Notes: generated from the sequence alone by a model not told the origin. 40,054 nucleotides of DNA from an uncultured Acidimicrobiaceae bacterium (GCA_947258985.1 CAMYKI010000020.1:1-40054); one strand, 5' to 3'; shown: positions 15,203-23,726, counted from the stretch's first letter. Numbers and translations are program-made.

Positions 15203-15937
15203 ATGAAGAGACTCAGCTACGCGCTAGCCGTCTTGATGAGCACCGCGCTTTTCGCAACTGCATGCGGTGGTAGCGATGCGCTTGTCCTGTGTACGGATGC
15301 GCCCTACCCACCAATGGAGATGGAGATCGACGGCGAGTTCACCGGGTTCGATATCGAGTTGATGCGTGCCATCGCCGACGAACTCGGGCGGGACCTCGAA
15401 GTGAACAACATCGGCTTCGATCCGATCACTTCTGGATTGGCAATGGAATCTGGCGAGTGCGAGATTGCCGCGGCGTCGATCACGATCACCGCAGAGCGAG
15501 CCGAGAACATCAATTTCTCGGATCCCTACTTCACTGCCGATCAGTCGCTGCTGGTGGCAGCCGACTCGGGCATCACCAACCTTGCGGGCTTTGCCGGCAA
15601 GAACCTCGGCGTGCAAACCGGAACCACCGGCGAGATGTATGCCAATGCCAATGATCCGGGCGCCACCATCATCTCGTTCGAGAACCCGGGCGACATCTTC
15701 ACGGCGCTGGCAGCCGGCGAAGTCGAAGGCGTACTGCAGGACATCGTCCCCAACGCCGAATACGTCCTGAACAATCCGAACGACGCTGACCTGGTCGAAA
15801 CCTATCCGACCGACGAAAGCTACGGCTTCGCGGTCAAGAAGGAAGGATCGGAGGATCTTCTCAAATCGGTCAACGAGGCGCTTGCCAAGTTGGTGGAGGA
15901 CGGCACCTACGACCAGATCTACAACGACTGGTTCTAG
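15203..15937 (+). CDS. Amino-acid ABC transporter substrate-binding lipoprotein
   Basis: This 244-residue family-3 extracellular solute-binding protein has a lipoprotein signal ending FATAC with Cys21. It then shows the usual order LVLCTDAPYPPMEM..GEFTGFDIELMRAIADELG, SITITAERAENINFSDPYF and a C-terminal LVEDGTYDQIYNDWF. It would bind polar amino acids or similar small ligands outside the membrane and deliver them to the permease at 16020. AAGGAGG lies about 9 bases before the ATG. The mature domain follows the lipid anchor almost directly, without the long Thr-rich linker seen in the binding protein at 37907. A hairpin at 15967 follows. Confidence 0.92.
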   Translation: MKRLSYALAVLMSTALFATACGGSDALVLCTDAPYPPMEMEIDGEFTGFDIELMRAIADELGRDLEVNNIGFDPITSGLAMESGECEIAAASITITAERAENINFSDPYFTADQSLLVAADSGITNLAGFAGKNLGVQTGTTGEMYANANDPGATIISFENPGDIFTALAAGEVEGVLQDIVPNAEYVLNNPNDADLVETYPTDESYGFAVKKEGSEDLLKSVNEALAKLVEDGTYDQIYNDWF

Positions 15938-15966
15938 ATCGAACGATCAACTGCGTATGAGAATGG

Positions 15967-15994
15967 ATGGGGCGACTCGGTAGAGTCGCCCCAT
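15967..15994 (+). terminator. Intra-operon hairpin after the binding-protein gene
   Basis: A perfect 12-bp stem (ATGGGGCGACTC at 15967-15978 with its complement at 15983-15994) has a 4-base loop and is followed by CTCGTTT. It lies in the 82-base gap between the binding protein and permease genes. It likely acts as a partial terminator or as a 3-prime stabiliser that gives more binding protein than permease. Confidence 0.65.
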
Positions 15995-16019
15995 CTCGTT
16001 TCCAAGACCGGGGAGGGTC

Positions 16020-16826
16020 ATGGCTAGCGAAGCGGTAATCAGACAGCGAAGGCGGCAGCGTTTAGGTCGCGGTGCCATGTACGGGTTACTCGGCCTCGTG
16101 GTTGCCGCCATGGTCTTCTTTGCGGACTGGGAACAGATCCGCAAGAGCTTCTTCAACGTCGAGATCATCAAGAGCATGTTCCCCGAGGTGGTGACGGTCG
16201 GCGCCAGGAACACCATCATCTACACCGCTCTTGCTTTTGCCCTAGGCATTGTCTGGGCGTTGGGGCTCGCGCTGATGAAGCTCTCCTCGGTTGCTCCCTA
16301 CCGCTGGTTTGCCACCGCCTACATCGAGCTCTTCCGTGGCCTACCTGCTCTGATCACGATCATCCTGGTTGGGTTCGGGCTACCGCTCGCGTTTGGGTGG
16401 AGCATTCCCGGCGGGACGCTTGGCAAGGGGGCTATCGGCCTCGGGATCGTGGCTGCGGCGTACATGGCAGAGACGATCCGGGCAGGTATTCAGGCGGTTC
16501 CCAGAGGTCAGATGGAAGCCGCTCGTTCCCTCGGCATGTCTTCGGGAACGGCGATGACTTACATCATCCTGCCCCAGGCCTTCCGCATAATCATCCCGCC
16601 TTTGACCAATGAGTTGGTTCTTCTGATCAAGGACACTTCGCTGCTGTTCGTACTGGGTTCGACACCGCAGTCGAAGGAGCTCACCAAGTTTGCGCGGGAC
16701 GTGATGGCAGCAAAGGTCAACGCAACGCCGCTGACCGTTGTTGCGGTTATGTATCTGTTGATCACGTTGCCATTGACCTACCTGGTACGAAAGCTGGAAC
16801 GCAAGGCAGAGGCGGAAAAGCGATGA
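16020..16826 (+). CDS. Amino-acid ABC transporter permease (HisM/GlnP type)
   Basis: This 268-residue membrane protein has an Arg-rich cytoplasmic head, a first helix at about 20-37 and about five further helices. The EAA loop reads [21 protein letters not shown], the contact point for the ATPase. VELFRG-like [20 protein letters not shown] is typical of the His/Glu/Gln/Arg/opine permease family. A single permease gene is present, so the transporter is probably a homodimer in the membrane. The stop overlaps the ATPase start by 4 bases. GGGGAGGG precedes the ATG. Confidence 0.93.
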   Translation: MASEAVIRQRRRQRLGRGAMYGLLGLVVAAMVFFADWEQIRKSFFNVEIIKSMFPEVVTVGARNTIIYTALAFALGIVWALGLALMKLSSVAPYRWFATAYIELFRGLPALITIILVGFGLPLAFGWSIPGGTLGKGAIGLGIVAAAYMAETIRAGIQAVPRGQMEAARSLGMSSGTAMTYIILPQAFRIIIPPLTNELVLLIKDTSLLFVLGSTPQSKELTKFARDVMAAKVNATPLTVVAVMYLLITLPLTYLVRKLERKAEAEKR

Positions 16827-17563
16827 CTGCTCCACCGATCGAAATCAAGGATCTTCACAAGTACTTCGGCGAACTCGAGGTACTTCGCGGTATCAGCACG
16901 ACGATTCAACAGGGTGAGGTCGTGTGTCTTCTGGGGCCCTCCGGCTCCGGGAAATCTACCTTGCTCCGTTGCGTCAATCGGCTAGAAGAGGCCACGGCAG
17001 GGTCGATCCTGATCGAGGGCGAGGACATCACAGATGAGGATGCCGACGTCGACGGGTTGCGTACCCGCATCGGCATGGTGTTCCAGCAGTTCAACTTGTT
17101 TCCTCATCTCACTGTGCTGCGCAACCTGCGGATAGCGCAGCGTAAGGTGCTTGGGCGGCCCACCGACGAGGCCACCCGCATCGCCGAGGAGATGTTGGAG
17201 CGCGTCGGTCTCAGCGACAAGATCGACGAGCACCCGTCGCGGTTGTCGGGCGGTCAGCAACAGCGGGTGGCCATCGCCAGGGCGCTGTGCATGAACCCCG
17301 ACATGATGCTGTTCGATGAGCCGACCAGCGCCCTCGACCCGGAGTTGATCGGCGAGGTACTCGACGTGATGCGGGAGCTGGCCGAGGCAGGGATGACGAT
17401 GCTCGTGGTGACTCACGAGATGGGTTTCGCCTTGCAGGTAGCCGACCGAGTCATCTTTATGGACGAGGGTGTCATCGTCGAAGAAGGACCTCCCAACGAA
17501 GTACTACGAAACCCCGCCCACGAGCGAACGAAACGCTTCCTGAGAGCAATCGAAGTCGAATAG
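16823..17563 (+). CDS. glnQ: Amino-acid ABC transporter ATP-binding protein (GlnQ type)
   Basis: This 246-residue ATPase has Walker [10 protein letters not shown] (about 39-47), a Q-loop in [15 protein letters not shown], signature [15 protein letters not shown], Walker [15 protein letters not shown] and the switch His in VVTHEMGFA. It powers uptake by the permease encoded immediately upstream. It shows the usual length and all catalytic residues. The gene symbol reflects family only; the ligand may be glutamine, glutamate, histidine or arginine. The operon ends at the large inverted repeat at 17576. Confidence 0.94.
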   Translation: MTAPPIEIKDLHKYFGELEVLRGISTTIQQGEVVCLLGPSGSGKSTLLRCVNRLEEATAGSILIEGEDITDEDADVDGLRTRIGMVFQQFNLFPHLTVLRNLRIAQRKVLGRPTDEATRIAEEMLERVGLSDKIDEHPSRLSGGQQQRVAIARALCMNPDMMLFDEPTSALDPELIGEVLDVMRELAEAGMTMLVVTHEMGFALQVADRVIFMDEGVIVEEGPPNEVLRNPAHERTKRFLRAIEVE

Positions 17564-17575
17564 CGGCCCCAGAGC

Positions 17576-17622
17576 TTCTTGCGTAAATGGTGCCGGGCGT
17601 ACCGGCACCATTTACGCAAGAA
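17576..17622. terminator. 21-bp perfect inverted repeat between convergent genes
   Basis: The arms at 17576-17596 and 17602-17622 are exact complements (TTCTTGCGTAAATGGTGCC.. outward), with a 5-base loop GCGTA. It lies 12 bp after the ABC operon and 9 bp before the stop of the minus-strand dehydratase gene. A bidirectional terminator is the simplest reading. The stem is unusually long, its outer part is AT-rich, and there is no separate U-tract. Confidence 0.65.
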
Positions 17623-17630
17623 CGGGATGG

Positions 17631-18590
17631 TCAGACCGGTTGGTATGCCACGGTCATCTCGGCGACGTCGGCCGTTGCGATGTTGCCGCCGCAGAGCAGC
17701 AGTACGACACGGTCGTCCGGACCAAAACGATCGGCGAGGGTGAGCGCTGCGGCCAGCGTGCATGAGGCAGCCAACTCCGGGAGGACCTTGGCTCGTTCCA
17801 TGAGCGTGACCATGGAGCGAAAGGCGGCCTCGTCCGAGACGACAATCGGCGGAGCGGCGAGCCGATCGGCAAGATCAATCGCGGTCTGCGCGGCATAGGG
17901 CGAGCCAAGCGTCTTCGCTCGCGAGGTCGGTGTCATGCGAACCTGCTCGCCTGCTGTCAGGGAGCGAGCCAGCACATCGGCGCCCTCGGTCTCGACCGCC
18001 CATAGTCGTGCCGTCGGAACCAGGCCGTTGATTGCAGTCACCACGCCGGACAGCAGGCCACCGCCGCCGACGCTAACGAACACGTCGGTGACGTCGGGTA
18101 CGTCTTCGACGATCTCGAGACCGATGGTTCCGTTACCCGCCATCATGTCCGGATGATCGAACGGGTGCATCAGGGTTCGTCCTGCTTCGGCACGTTGCTC
18201 GGCGGCGGCAAAAAGGGTGTCGATTGTCGGCTCGAATTCGATTGAAGCCCCGTACCCGAGTGTCGCCTCCACGTAGTTGGCCGGCGTGGTTTCTGGCATC
18301 AGCACCAGGGTGTCGACACCGAGCGTTTGGCCCGCATAAGCCATGCCCTGGGCGAAGTTGCCGCCGCTCACACCGACAACGCCTGCTTCACGGTCGTCGG
18401 CGGTCATGGACAACATCGTGTTGAAGGCACCCCTGGGCTTGAAAGAACCGGTCTTCTGGAAGAGTTCGTACTTCAGGTAGACGTTGGTTCCGAGCATCCG
18501 GCTCAGTGTGGCGCTGCGTTCCAGCGGAGTGCGCCGCACGTAAGGCGTGATCCGGGTCCGAGCAGTTCTTATGTCATCGAGTGCGAACAT
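17631..18590 (-). CDS. PLP-dependent threonine/serine dehydratase-like enzyme
   Basis: This 319-residue fold-type II PLP enzyme has the cofactor lysine Lys51 in KTGSFKPRGA, a substrate loop VSGGNFAQGMA, a phosphate-binding loop SVGGGGLLSG near 170 and a C-terminal LLLCGGNIAT. It lacks the ACT-like regulatory domain of biosynthetic IlvA, so it is of the short catabolic (TdcB or threo-hydroxyaspartate dehydratase) type. The family loop is normally S.GNHAQG, and Phe replaces the usual His here, which may change substrate preference. GGAGG precedes the ATG by 3-4 bases. It would release ammonia and a 2-keto acid in the cytoplasm. Confidence 0.85.
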   Translation of the reverse strand: MFALDDIRTARTRITPYVRRTPLERSATLSRMLGTNVYLKYELFQKTGSFKPRGAFNTMLSMTADDREAGVVGVSGGNFAQGMAYAGQTLGVDTLVLMPETTPANYVEATLGYGASIEFEPTIDTLFAAAEQRAEAGRTLMHPFDHPDMMAGNGTIGLEIVEDVPDVTDVFVSVGGGGLLSGVVTAINGLVPTARLWAVETEGADVLARSLTAGEQVRMTPTSRAKTLGSPYAAQTAIDLADRLAAPPIVVSDEAAFRSMVTLMERAKVLPELAASCTLAAALTLADRFGPDDRVVLLLCGGNIATADVAEMTVAYQPV

Positions 18591-18705
18591 CCGCCTCCAA
18601 TCCTCGCCGGGATGTTACGCCGGAGGAACGGGAGCCGGGTCCGCAGGGAACAAGGGAGACCCGTTCTGACGTTTTCATGTCATACCCGGCATGTATGTTC
18701 GGGTT

Positions 18706-18855
18706 ATGGAGCTGATCATGAATGCCTCGAGTCCCGAATACGAGAATATCGAAGAGCTGCTGGCTGACGCCGGTATCGACTTCACTGTGGTTGATCGCTG
18801 CCCCTACGCCGCATGCGAGGTGTGCCGCGACAAGGGCTTGCCTGCTGCGGCGTAA
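18706..18855 (+). CDS. 49-residue Cys-motif micro-protein
   Basis: An ATG opens a short protein, MELIMNASSPEYENIEELLA, that continues to VVDRCPYAACEVCRDKG and stops with TAA. The three cysteines form C-x4-C-x2-C, which could bind a metal or act in thiol chemistry. The acidic helix followed by a beta strand and Cys loop reads like a real product, but there is no good Shine-Dalgarno and the family is not recognised. It lies 63 bases upstream of a DsbA-type oxidoreductase gene on the same strand and between two AT-richer gaps. It might be the broken N-terminal half of a larger redox protein. Confidence 0.45.
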   Translation: MELIMNASSPEYENIEELLADAGIDFTVVDRCPYAACEVCRDKGLPAAA

Positions 18856-18918
18856 GCGTTCCCCGGAATCTTCGCTGCCATACCGGCGTTGGAATTGCTG
18901 CAGCGTCCCGGAGGATTT

Positions 18919-19590
18919 GTGAGCGTAAGACCCGAAGTCATCTATGTCGGAGACCCGATGTGTTCGTGGTGTTGGGGTATGGCCCCGGTAGTCGAATACA
19001 TCGCCAATCGACCCGATGTTGATTTCAGGGTCGTCGTCGGCGGTCTGCGTCCCGGCCCTGCCGCCCAACCGCTCGACGCCGATTTGCGAGGCTTCCTCGC
19101 CCACCATTGGGAGAAGGTTGCCGAAGCGACGGGGCAACCATTCAACCCCGTCGCCCTGAAACGGGAGAACTGGACGTACGACACGGAAATGCCGGCACGC
19201 GCCGTAGTGGTTATGCGCCAACTCCAGCCCCAGCACGGATTGACCCTGTTTACCCGGATCCAACGAGCGTTCTATGCCGACGGAGTCGACGTGACTGAGC
19301 CGGCTTCCTATCCGGCGTTGCTTGACGGTCTTGATGTCGACACGGGCGAGTTTATGCGTCTACTCGTCTCCGAGGAGGCCCGAACGCAAGCGTGGAGCGA
19401 TTTCGCTGAGGCACGAGAACTCGGTGTGATGGGATTCCCTACCGTGCTGCTTCGCATCGACGGCAAGCTGCAGGTGCTCAGCCGCGGCTATGCCGGTATC
19501 GACTATTTTGATAGTGTGCTAGCCCACTGGGTGGAAGGCGTTCAGGCCGCCAGCGCCAACGGCGCGTGCTCGCTGGATGCTCCCTGCTGA
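18919..19590 (+). CDS. DsbA/FrnE-like thioredoxin-fold oxidoreductase
   Basis: This 223-residue protein starts at a GTG preceded by GGAGG at 5 bases; a longer frame to 18889 lacks this. The active site is CSWCW (Cys15, Cys18) directly after the first beta strand VIYVGDPM. A large helical insertion (about 60-140) follows, and then the cis-proline region GVMGFPTVLL, the layout of cytoplasmic FrnE-like DsbA-family proteins. It has no signal peptide. It may exchange disulfides with small thiol substrates or proteins. The extreme C-terminus carries two further cysteines (GACSLDAPC), which is uncommon. Confidence 0.85.
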   Translation: MSVRPEVIYVGDPMCSWCWGMAPVVEYIANRPDVDFRVVVGGLRPGPAAQPLDADLRGFLAHHWEKVAEATGQPFNPVALKRENWTYDTEMPARAVVVMRQLQPQHGLTLFTRIQRAFYADGVDVTEPASYPALLDGLDVDTGEFMRLLVSEEARTQAWSDFAEARELGVMGFPTVLLRIDGKLQVLSRGYAGIDYFDSVLAHWVEGVQAASANGACSLDAPC

Positions 19591-19696
19591 GTGGTTTTGG
19601 CCTCGATAGCACCTGGCAGAGAGCGCTCAAGGGTTCCTCCGATCTTCCGATTCCATACAAATAGCACCATTGATCCCTCAAAGAGGAGGCGAACCG

Positions 19697-21073
19697 GTGG
19701 CTCGAAGACGCCGTCGCCGCAAGAGTTCATACGAGCAGTCGACGCCCGGTGACACCGGGTTGTCCCAGGTTGCTCTCGAGGAACTATCCCCACGTGCCCG
19801 ACGTCTCGTCGAGGGCGGCGTCATAGATGTCGAAACCGTCGTGGGATCCGGCGAGAACGGGAAGATCACCAGTGGTGACATCCTTCATGCTGCCCGCATC
19901 ATGGAGGTCGAGCAATCGGTTGCTCGCATCGAGGTCACTCAACCCGGCTCGAACGGTGGCCCGGATGATTCAGTGGCTCCGGAAGCGGATCCGGGACCGT
20001 CTCCTGACGATCCTGTGATGATCGATGCTGTGCCCGACCTACTGTCGTCGGCACCCGGAACGGATTCCGGCGACGATCCGGAAGACGAACAGCCGGAGGA
20101 TTCCGGCGAAGAACCCGCCGAGGCCGCAAAGACGAATGAAAGTGGCTCCGAATCCGCTACCTTCACCTCAGTCCACGTTGGCGGTGAACCGATCGCAGAA
20201 GAACCAAGTCCGTGGGAGGACTACAACGGATCAACGGATGGATTCTCCGGCCTTGCCCGCGAAGGTGCGGAGCAGTCCTGGGGAGAAGCCGAGGCCCATC
20301 TGACGGCAATGGAGCAGGAGGCTGCGCCCCCGCCGGTGCCCGCACCTGCTACTCCGCCCGCTGAGTACCCATCCGCCGAGATCCAAGAGGAAGTGCAGGA
20401 GCCTGCAACCTCGGCTCCAGAGCCTCCACCGGCTCCAGAGCCGATTGCTCCCGTGATAGCCCATGTGGGGCAAGCGATGAAGGAAGACGTCGACGGTGTT
20501 GCGGTGGACGACAGCGATTCAGCCGCGGTTCCGGAGCAGGTTTCTGCAGCCCAGGCTTCAAGGGAGGAAATGATGGATTTCGGCACACTCGAACATGTGG
20601 ATCCGGAGAGCGTTTGGGCTCAGGGAGCCGAAGACTTTGCACCGTGGTTCCTGGCACATTCACAACAGCTGGGTGCCGTGCTGGGTTTGAAGGCAGGATT
20701 GTCCGATGCTCGCCAGTTCACGACCAAGAGCGCGACTGGCGTACTCGGAAGGGATGACAACGGCGAGGATGTTGTTGTGGTCTCATCGAAGAACGCGGTG
20801 GCAGATGATTCCGACCTCGGTCGGGCGCTTGGTATGGCTGCCTCATCGGGAGCAGCGTCGGTTGCCCTCGTTTCGGCGGCTCTCCACGAGGACCAGCTGA
20901 AAGCCCTTGCCTGGCTCAACAGTCAGACGAAGAGCGGCGTGAAGTGGTACGGGATCGAAATGAGCGTGGTCCGGATTGCCGACTCGCCGGCGGCCATGCT
21001 GTTCGACCTGGTCGCTTCCCCCGGTCAGGTGGCGCCGGCGACAGACCTCCAGGAGCCGATGCCGGGTCAGTAG
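19697..21073 (+). CDS. E3-binding-like domain fused by an acidic linker to a degenerate PD-(D/E)XK-like domain
   Basis: This 458-residue protein starts at a GTG with AGAGGAGG 7 bases upstream. After a basic RRRRRRK head, residues about 25-62 (LSPRARRLVEGGVID..VVGSGENGKITSGDIL) match the peripheral-subunit-binding domain of 2-oxoacid dehydrogenase E2 proteins. A Glu/Pro/Ser-rich disordered linker runs to about 290. Residues 293-458 (HVDPESVW..DFAPWF, ALAWLN, VVRIADSPAAMLF) resemble the nuclease-like domain found with DUF4268. The expected acidic pair and E-x-Q are absent (TGVLGRD, VVVVSSKN), so it should not cut DNA. It seems to be a single-gene unit. Confidence 0.65.
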   Translation: MARRRRRRKSSYEQSTPGDTGLSQVALEELSPRARRLVEGGVIDVETVVGSGENGKITSGDILHAARIMEVEQSVARIEVTQPGSNGGPDDSVAPEADPGPSPDDPVMIDAVPDLLSSAPGTDSGDDPEDEQPEDSGEEPAEAAKTNESGSESATFTSVHVGGEPIAEEPSPWEDYNGSTDGFSGLAREGAEQSWGEAEAHLTAMEQEAAPPPVPAPATPPAEYPSAEIQEEVQEPATSAPEPPPAPEPIAPVIAHVGQAMKEDVDGVAVDDSDSAAVPEQVSAAQASREEMMDFGTLEHVDPESVWAQGAEDFAPWFLAHSQQLGAVLGLKAGLSDARQFTTKSATGVLGRDDNGEDVVVVSSKNAVADDSDLGRALGMAASSGAASVALVSAALHEDQLKALAWLNSQTKSGVKWYGIEMSVVRIADSPAAMLFDLVASPGQVAPATDLQEPMPGQ

Positions 21074-21302
21074 GACCCTCCAACAGCGCCCGTGCCGCCA
21101 TCTTCTCGACATGTCCTTCCAGATTTAGTTGATGGCGTTGAAAGCGTTCCGCTCAGAATTGGCCGGATCGAGGGCGCGGAGGAGCGCTCGACGGCCGAGA
21201 ACGACCACGCCGTCTAATAGGGCATAGCGGCACGTCGCCGAGCGGTGTCGGGGCCAGTCGCTGTGGCCTCCGGAGGCCCAAAGCCGGCGCGCTGTCCGAT
21301 CG
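21074..21302. other. Intergenic gap with a possible minus-strand coding remnant
   Basis: On the minus strand, a frame from about 21240 to a TAA at 21125-21127 reads CRYALLDGVVVLGRRALLRA, then LDPANSERNAFNAIN, with GC-rich third positions. No plausible start or ribosome site is visible. It may be the tail of a decayed gene or a chance frame. The rest of the gap shows nothing clear. Confidence 0.22.
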
Positions 21303-21749
21303 CTATTGGGACTCGAAGTGGGTCTTGTATGCCGCCAAGAAGGCGTTACCTATGTTGGAGCTGCCGAGCTTCCGGTAGAAGAAGCCTAGGAACCCGGGGG
21401 CCTCGACGTCGCTCATGACGAGGCGATAGGTCACACCGGTGTCGCTGGCGGTGAATTCCTCAGCGAAGTGCGACGTTGCGGCGACCTTGGATCCGGCTTC
21501 GTATTTCTCGTCGAACTCCACGACAACGCTTTCCGCCTCGATGCGTTTGGAGATGTTGGTGCGTTTCATGAGGCCTTCGTTGGTTCTGATGGTCACAGAG
21601 TCGGTCCCATGTTCCACCAGCTCAACGCTCGTCATACCTGGCATATGGCTGGTGACGGCTACAAAGAGCTCGCCGGGATCATCGAGGGCTTGCTTCACTT
21701 GTTGAATGCTGCAGTCGATCTCGTTCTTGCCTTCAAACCAAACAGTCAC
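21303..21749 (-). CDS. SRPBCC-fold protein
   Basis: This 148-residue protein begins at a GTG with AAGGAG 5 bases upstream. The order is an initial strand VWFEGKNEIDCSIQQVKQAL with the first helix, several beta strands (VELVEHGTDSVTIRT, VVVEFDEKYEAGSKVAATSHF) and a long C-terminal helix (SSNIGNAFLAAYKTHF). This is the START/Bet v 1-like SRPBCC layout of polyketide cyclase or lipid-carrier type proteins with a hydrophobic cavity. The ligand cannot be read from the sequence. It lacks membrane segments and appears to be a single transcription unit. Confidence 0.75.
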   Translation of the reverse strand: MTVWFEGKNEIDCSIQQVKQALDDPGELFVAVTSHMPGMTSVELVEHGTDSVTIRTNEGLMKRTNISKRIEAESVVVEFDEKYEAGSKVAATSHFAEEFTASDTGVTYRLVMSDVEAPGFLGFFYRKLGSSNIGNAFLAAYKTHFESQ

Positions 21750-22098
21750 GGTCGCTCCTTTTGGCGAGAGCTGAGATGTGTTGGACGTTCACAGGCTAAT
21801 GAGATCGCGACATCGACGTTCGACTCAGGCCCACAGACTGATCAAACGAGCGTCCGCGGAACAGAACGAGAATGCCCCGCCGATCAACGATTCTGCTGCG
21901 ATAAGGCGCATTTCCCTGACCGTACCAGTTCGGCACTAATGGGGCGGGAAGACTCAGCCCCAACTCTCCGAACCGCCGACCTTCTCCCGCAGGATCGCCG
22001 ATTCCGATGCGTGGCGCCCGTCTCGCTGACCTGCCCAGATCGCCAATACGGAACCACAACCTACATACCTCAGATATCTCCGGCCGGTGGGCGCCCGC
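21750..22098. other. 349-bp region without a supported gene
   Basis: Frames on both strands are open in parts, but composition and third-position bias do not look coding, and no start has a ribosome site. I see no convincing hairpin or repeat. The first 30 bases hold the ribosome site of the SRPBCC gene; the remainder may carry its promoter. Confidence 0.5.
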
Positions 22099-22740
22099 CT
22101 AGCCGACCTGGCGGTTCTCATCCTCGGCAGACTTGGCTCGCAGGTCGGACATCTCGGACAAGAGATTTGCCGCCCCGTCACCGATTCTGGGCAGCTTGCG
22201 TCCGCCGCGTTTCGAGTAGCGGCTTTCGTTGCCGTCGGCTGTGGTGGCCTCGTCGCGGAGTCGTTGCGCTTCAGCCTGGGCATCTTCACGCAGCTTCTCG
22301 GCCTCTGCGGCGGCTTTTTCGGTCTCCGTCTGGGCGATCTCGCGTGATTCGGCCTTTTCACCTTCGGCCATTCCGAGAAGGTGCATCGCCTGTTCACGGA
22401 TCTGCCGCGCCTCCTCGTTTGCGTTCTCGATGATCCGGCCGGCCTCGGCTCCAGCTTCGGCAACAAGGGGGGTGGGTGCGCTGTTGGAGTCGCCGCGGGC
22501 CATAGCTAGCGCGTTTTCCGCCTCGAGAAGCTGGGCCCATCGTTCGGCCATTTCTTCCTCGCGCTCGGCGATTCGAGCTACCCGTTCCCGAGCATCCTCG
22601 AGCTCGTGCAAAGCTTCGGTGCGCACTCGCTCGGCGAGATCGCGCGCCGATTTCAGTTGCTCCGCCGCCTCGGCCCGCATTTCAGCGGCTGCTCCGGCAA
22701 CGTCCGCGATTTCGTTGTGGGCTCCCACGTCTGGGTCCAT
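22099..22740 (-). CDS. Long coiled-coil protein of unknown function
   Basis: This 213-residue, highly charged protein is dominated by Ala/Glu/Arg heptads from about residue 15 to 165 (EMRAEAAEQLKSARDLAERV, EAEKLREDAQAEAQRLRDEA). It has a flexible Ser/Pro break near 85-92 and a basic Gly-containing tail. There is no signal or membrane segment. The pattern resembles DivIVA-like or ATP-synthase-b-like coiled coils that recur in Actinomycetota, but the DivIVA N-terminal membrane-binding motif is absent. GAAGG lies about 9 bases before the ATG. It may be structural or a scaffold; no partner is evident. Confidence 0.7.
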   Translation of the reverse strand: MDPDVGAHNEIADVAGAAAEMRAEAAEQLKSARDLAERVRTEALHELEDARERVARIAEREEEMAERWAQLLEAENALAMARGDSNSAPTPLVAEAGAEAGRIIENANEEARQIREQAMHLLGMAEGEKAESREIAQTETEKAAAEAEKLREDAQAEAQRLRDEATTADGNESRYSKRGGRKLPRIGDGAANLLSEMSDLRAKSAEDENRQVG

Positions 22741-22886
22741 CGTTACGGCCTTCGTTGGGCGGTTTGACTGTCTTGTGTCTCCGCCTATAGGTGCCTATCG
22801 GCAGGGAACTAGTCGACTTAAACGTCAGACCGGCAGATCACCATGTGACTAGGCACCTGGGTGGGCAAGGGCACTCGACCGCCGGG

Positions 22887-23726
22887 TCAAATGGTGGCCA
22901 ATAACACCAGGATTCCGACCAACACCGCAAAAGCGATCACGGCCCGCATCTGTCTTGCGTTGCCACGCCGCGCCGCGATCTGTTCCCACAGGAAGGCAAC
23001 CACGATGCCGGTGGCCAGGCCACCCAGGTGAGCCCTCCAATCAATGTTCGGGATGAACAATGGCAATGCCATATTGATAAGAAGAATTGCTCCGAGCTGA
23101 TTGAACATGGCGCTACCGGCCGCCGAGCCGCGCTGCCGATATGCGGCATACAGCCAGGCTCCGAAGAGCCCGAAGAGGGCACCGGAAGCCCCAACGCTCA
23201 GAGAGTTGGCCGGGCCAAAAAGATACGTTGCCAGGCTTCCGCCGGCGGCGCTTGCAAGATAGATGCCGGAGAAGGCGACCGATCCCACCTGGCGCTCGAG
23301 TCGTGGACCAAAGATGTAGAGGAAGTACATGTTGAAGATGATGTGCATCGTTCCGCCGTGGAGGAAGGCGGCACTGAGCCCACGCCACCACTCGCCGGCC
23401 TCGATGGCAGGACTCCAGGCCGCGTAGTTGCGGAGCATCTCGAGTTCCGTGCTCGGTGATACGAGACCGATCAGATAGATGGCGACGTTGATAGCGACCA
23501 GCGAAAACACAACGGGGCTCGTCTGGAATGACGGCTTGGAGGTGATGCTCCGAGCTTGAACGACACGCTGGGCACCGGCAGAACGCACACATTCCGGGCA
23601 CTTCTGTCCCACGGGGGCATCGTAGGAGCAGTCAGGGCAGATGTGACGTCCGCATTCGCTGCAGGACAGGTATGTCTGCCGGTCGGGGTGCCGGTAGCAA
23701 ACGGGTACGGTTCTCGAGTCGCTCAT
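22887..23726 (-). CDS. Rhomboid-family intramembrane serine protease with N-terminal zinc module
   Basis: This 279-residue protein starts with a B-box-like zinc module of paired cysteines and histidines (CYRHPDRQTYLSCSECGRHI, then CPDC and CPEC, residues 10-46). Six transmembrane helices carry the rhomboid features: HGGTMHIIFNM (His124, Asn132), the catalytic Ser181 in GASGALFG and His233 in DWRAHLGGLATG. It should cleave single-span membrane proteins inside the bilayer. The zinc head, facing the cytoplasm, is common in actinobacterial rhomboids and may select substrates. No Shine-Dalgarno is seen before the ATG. The start region is divergent from the gene at 23839, with a small dyad GTGCCC-AACC-GGGCAC at 23775-23790 between them. 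Confidence 0.92.
   Translation of the reverse strand: MSDSRTVPVCYRHPDRQTYLSCSECGRHICPDCSYDAPVGQKCPECVRSAGAQRVVQARSITSKPSFQTSPVVFSLVAINVAIYLIGLVSPSTELEMLRNYAAWSPAIEAGEWWRGLSAAFLHGGTMHIIFNMYFLYIFGPRLERQVGSVAFSGIYLASAAGGSLATYLFGPANSLSVGASGALFGLFGAWLYAAYRQRGSAAGSAMFNQLGAILLINMALPLFIPNIDWRAHLGGLATGIVVAFLWEQIAARRGNARQMRAVIAFAVLVGILVLLATI

Noticed and set aside
21468..22433. 321-residue plus-strand open frame across the SRPBCC and coiled-coil genes
   Set aside because: It runs antisense through both genes, which have good ribosome sites and clear folds; composition is not protein-like.
22887..23726. Zinc module on the rhomboid as a novel fusion
   Set aside because: A B-box-like head on rhomboids is common in Actinomycetota.
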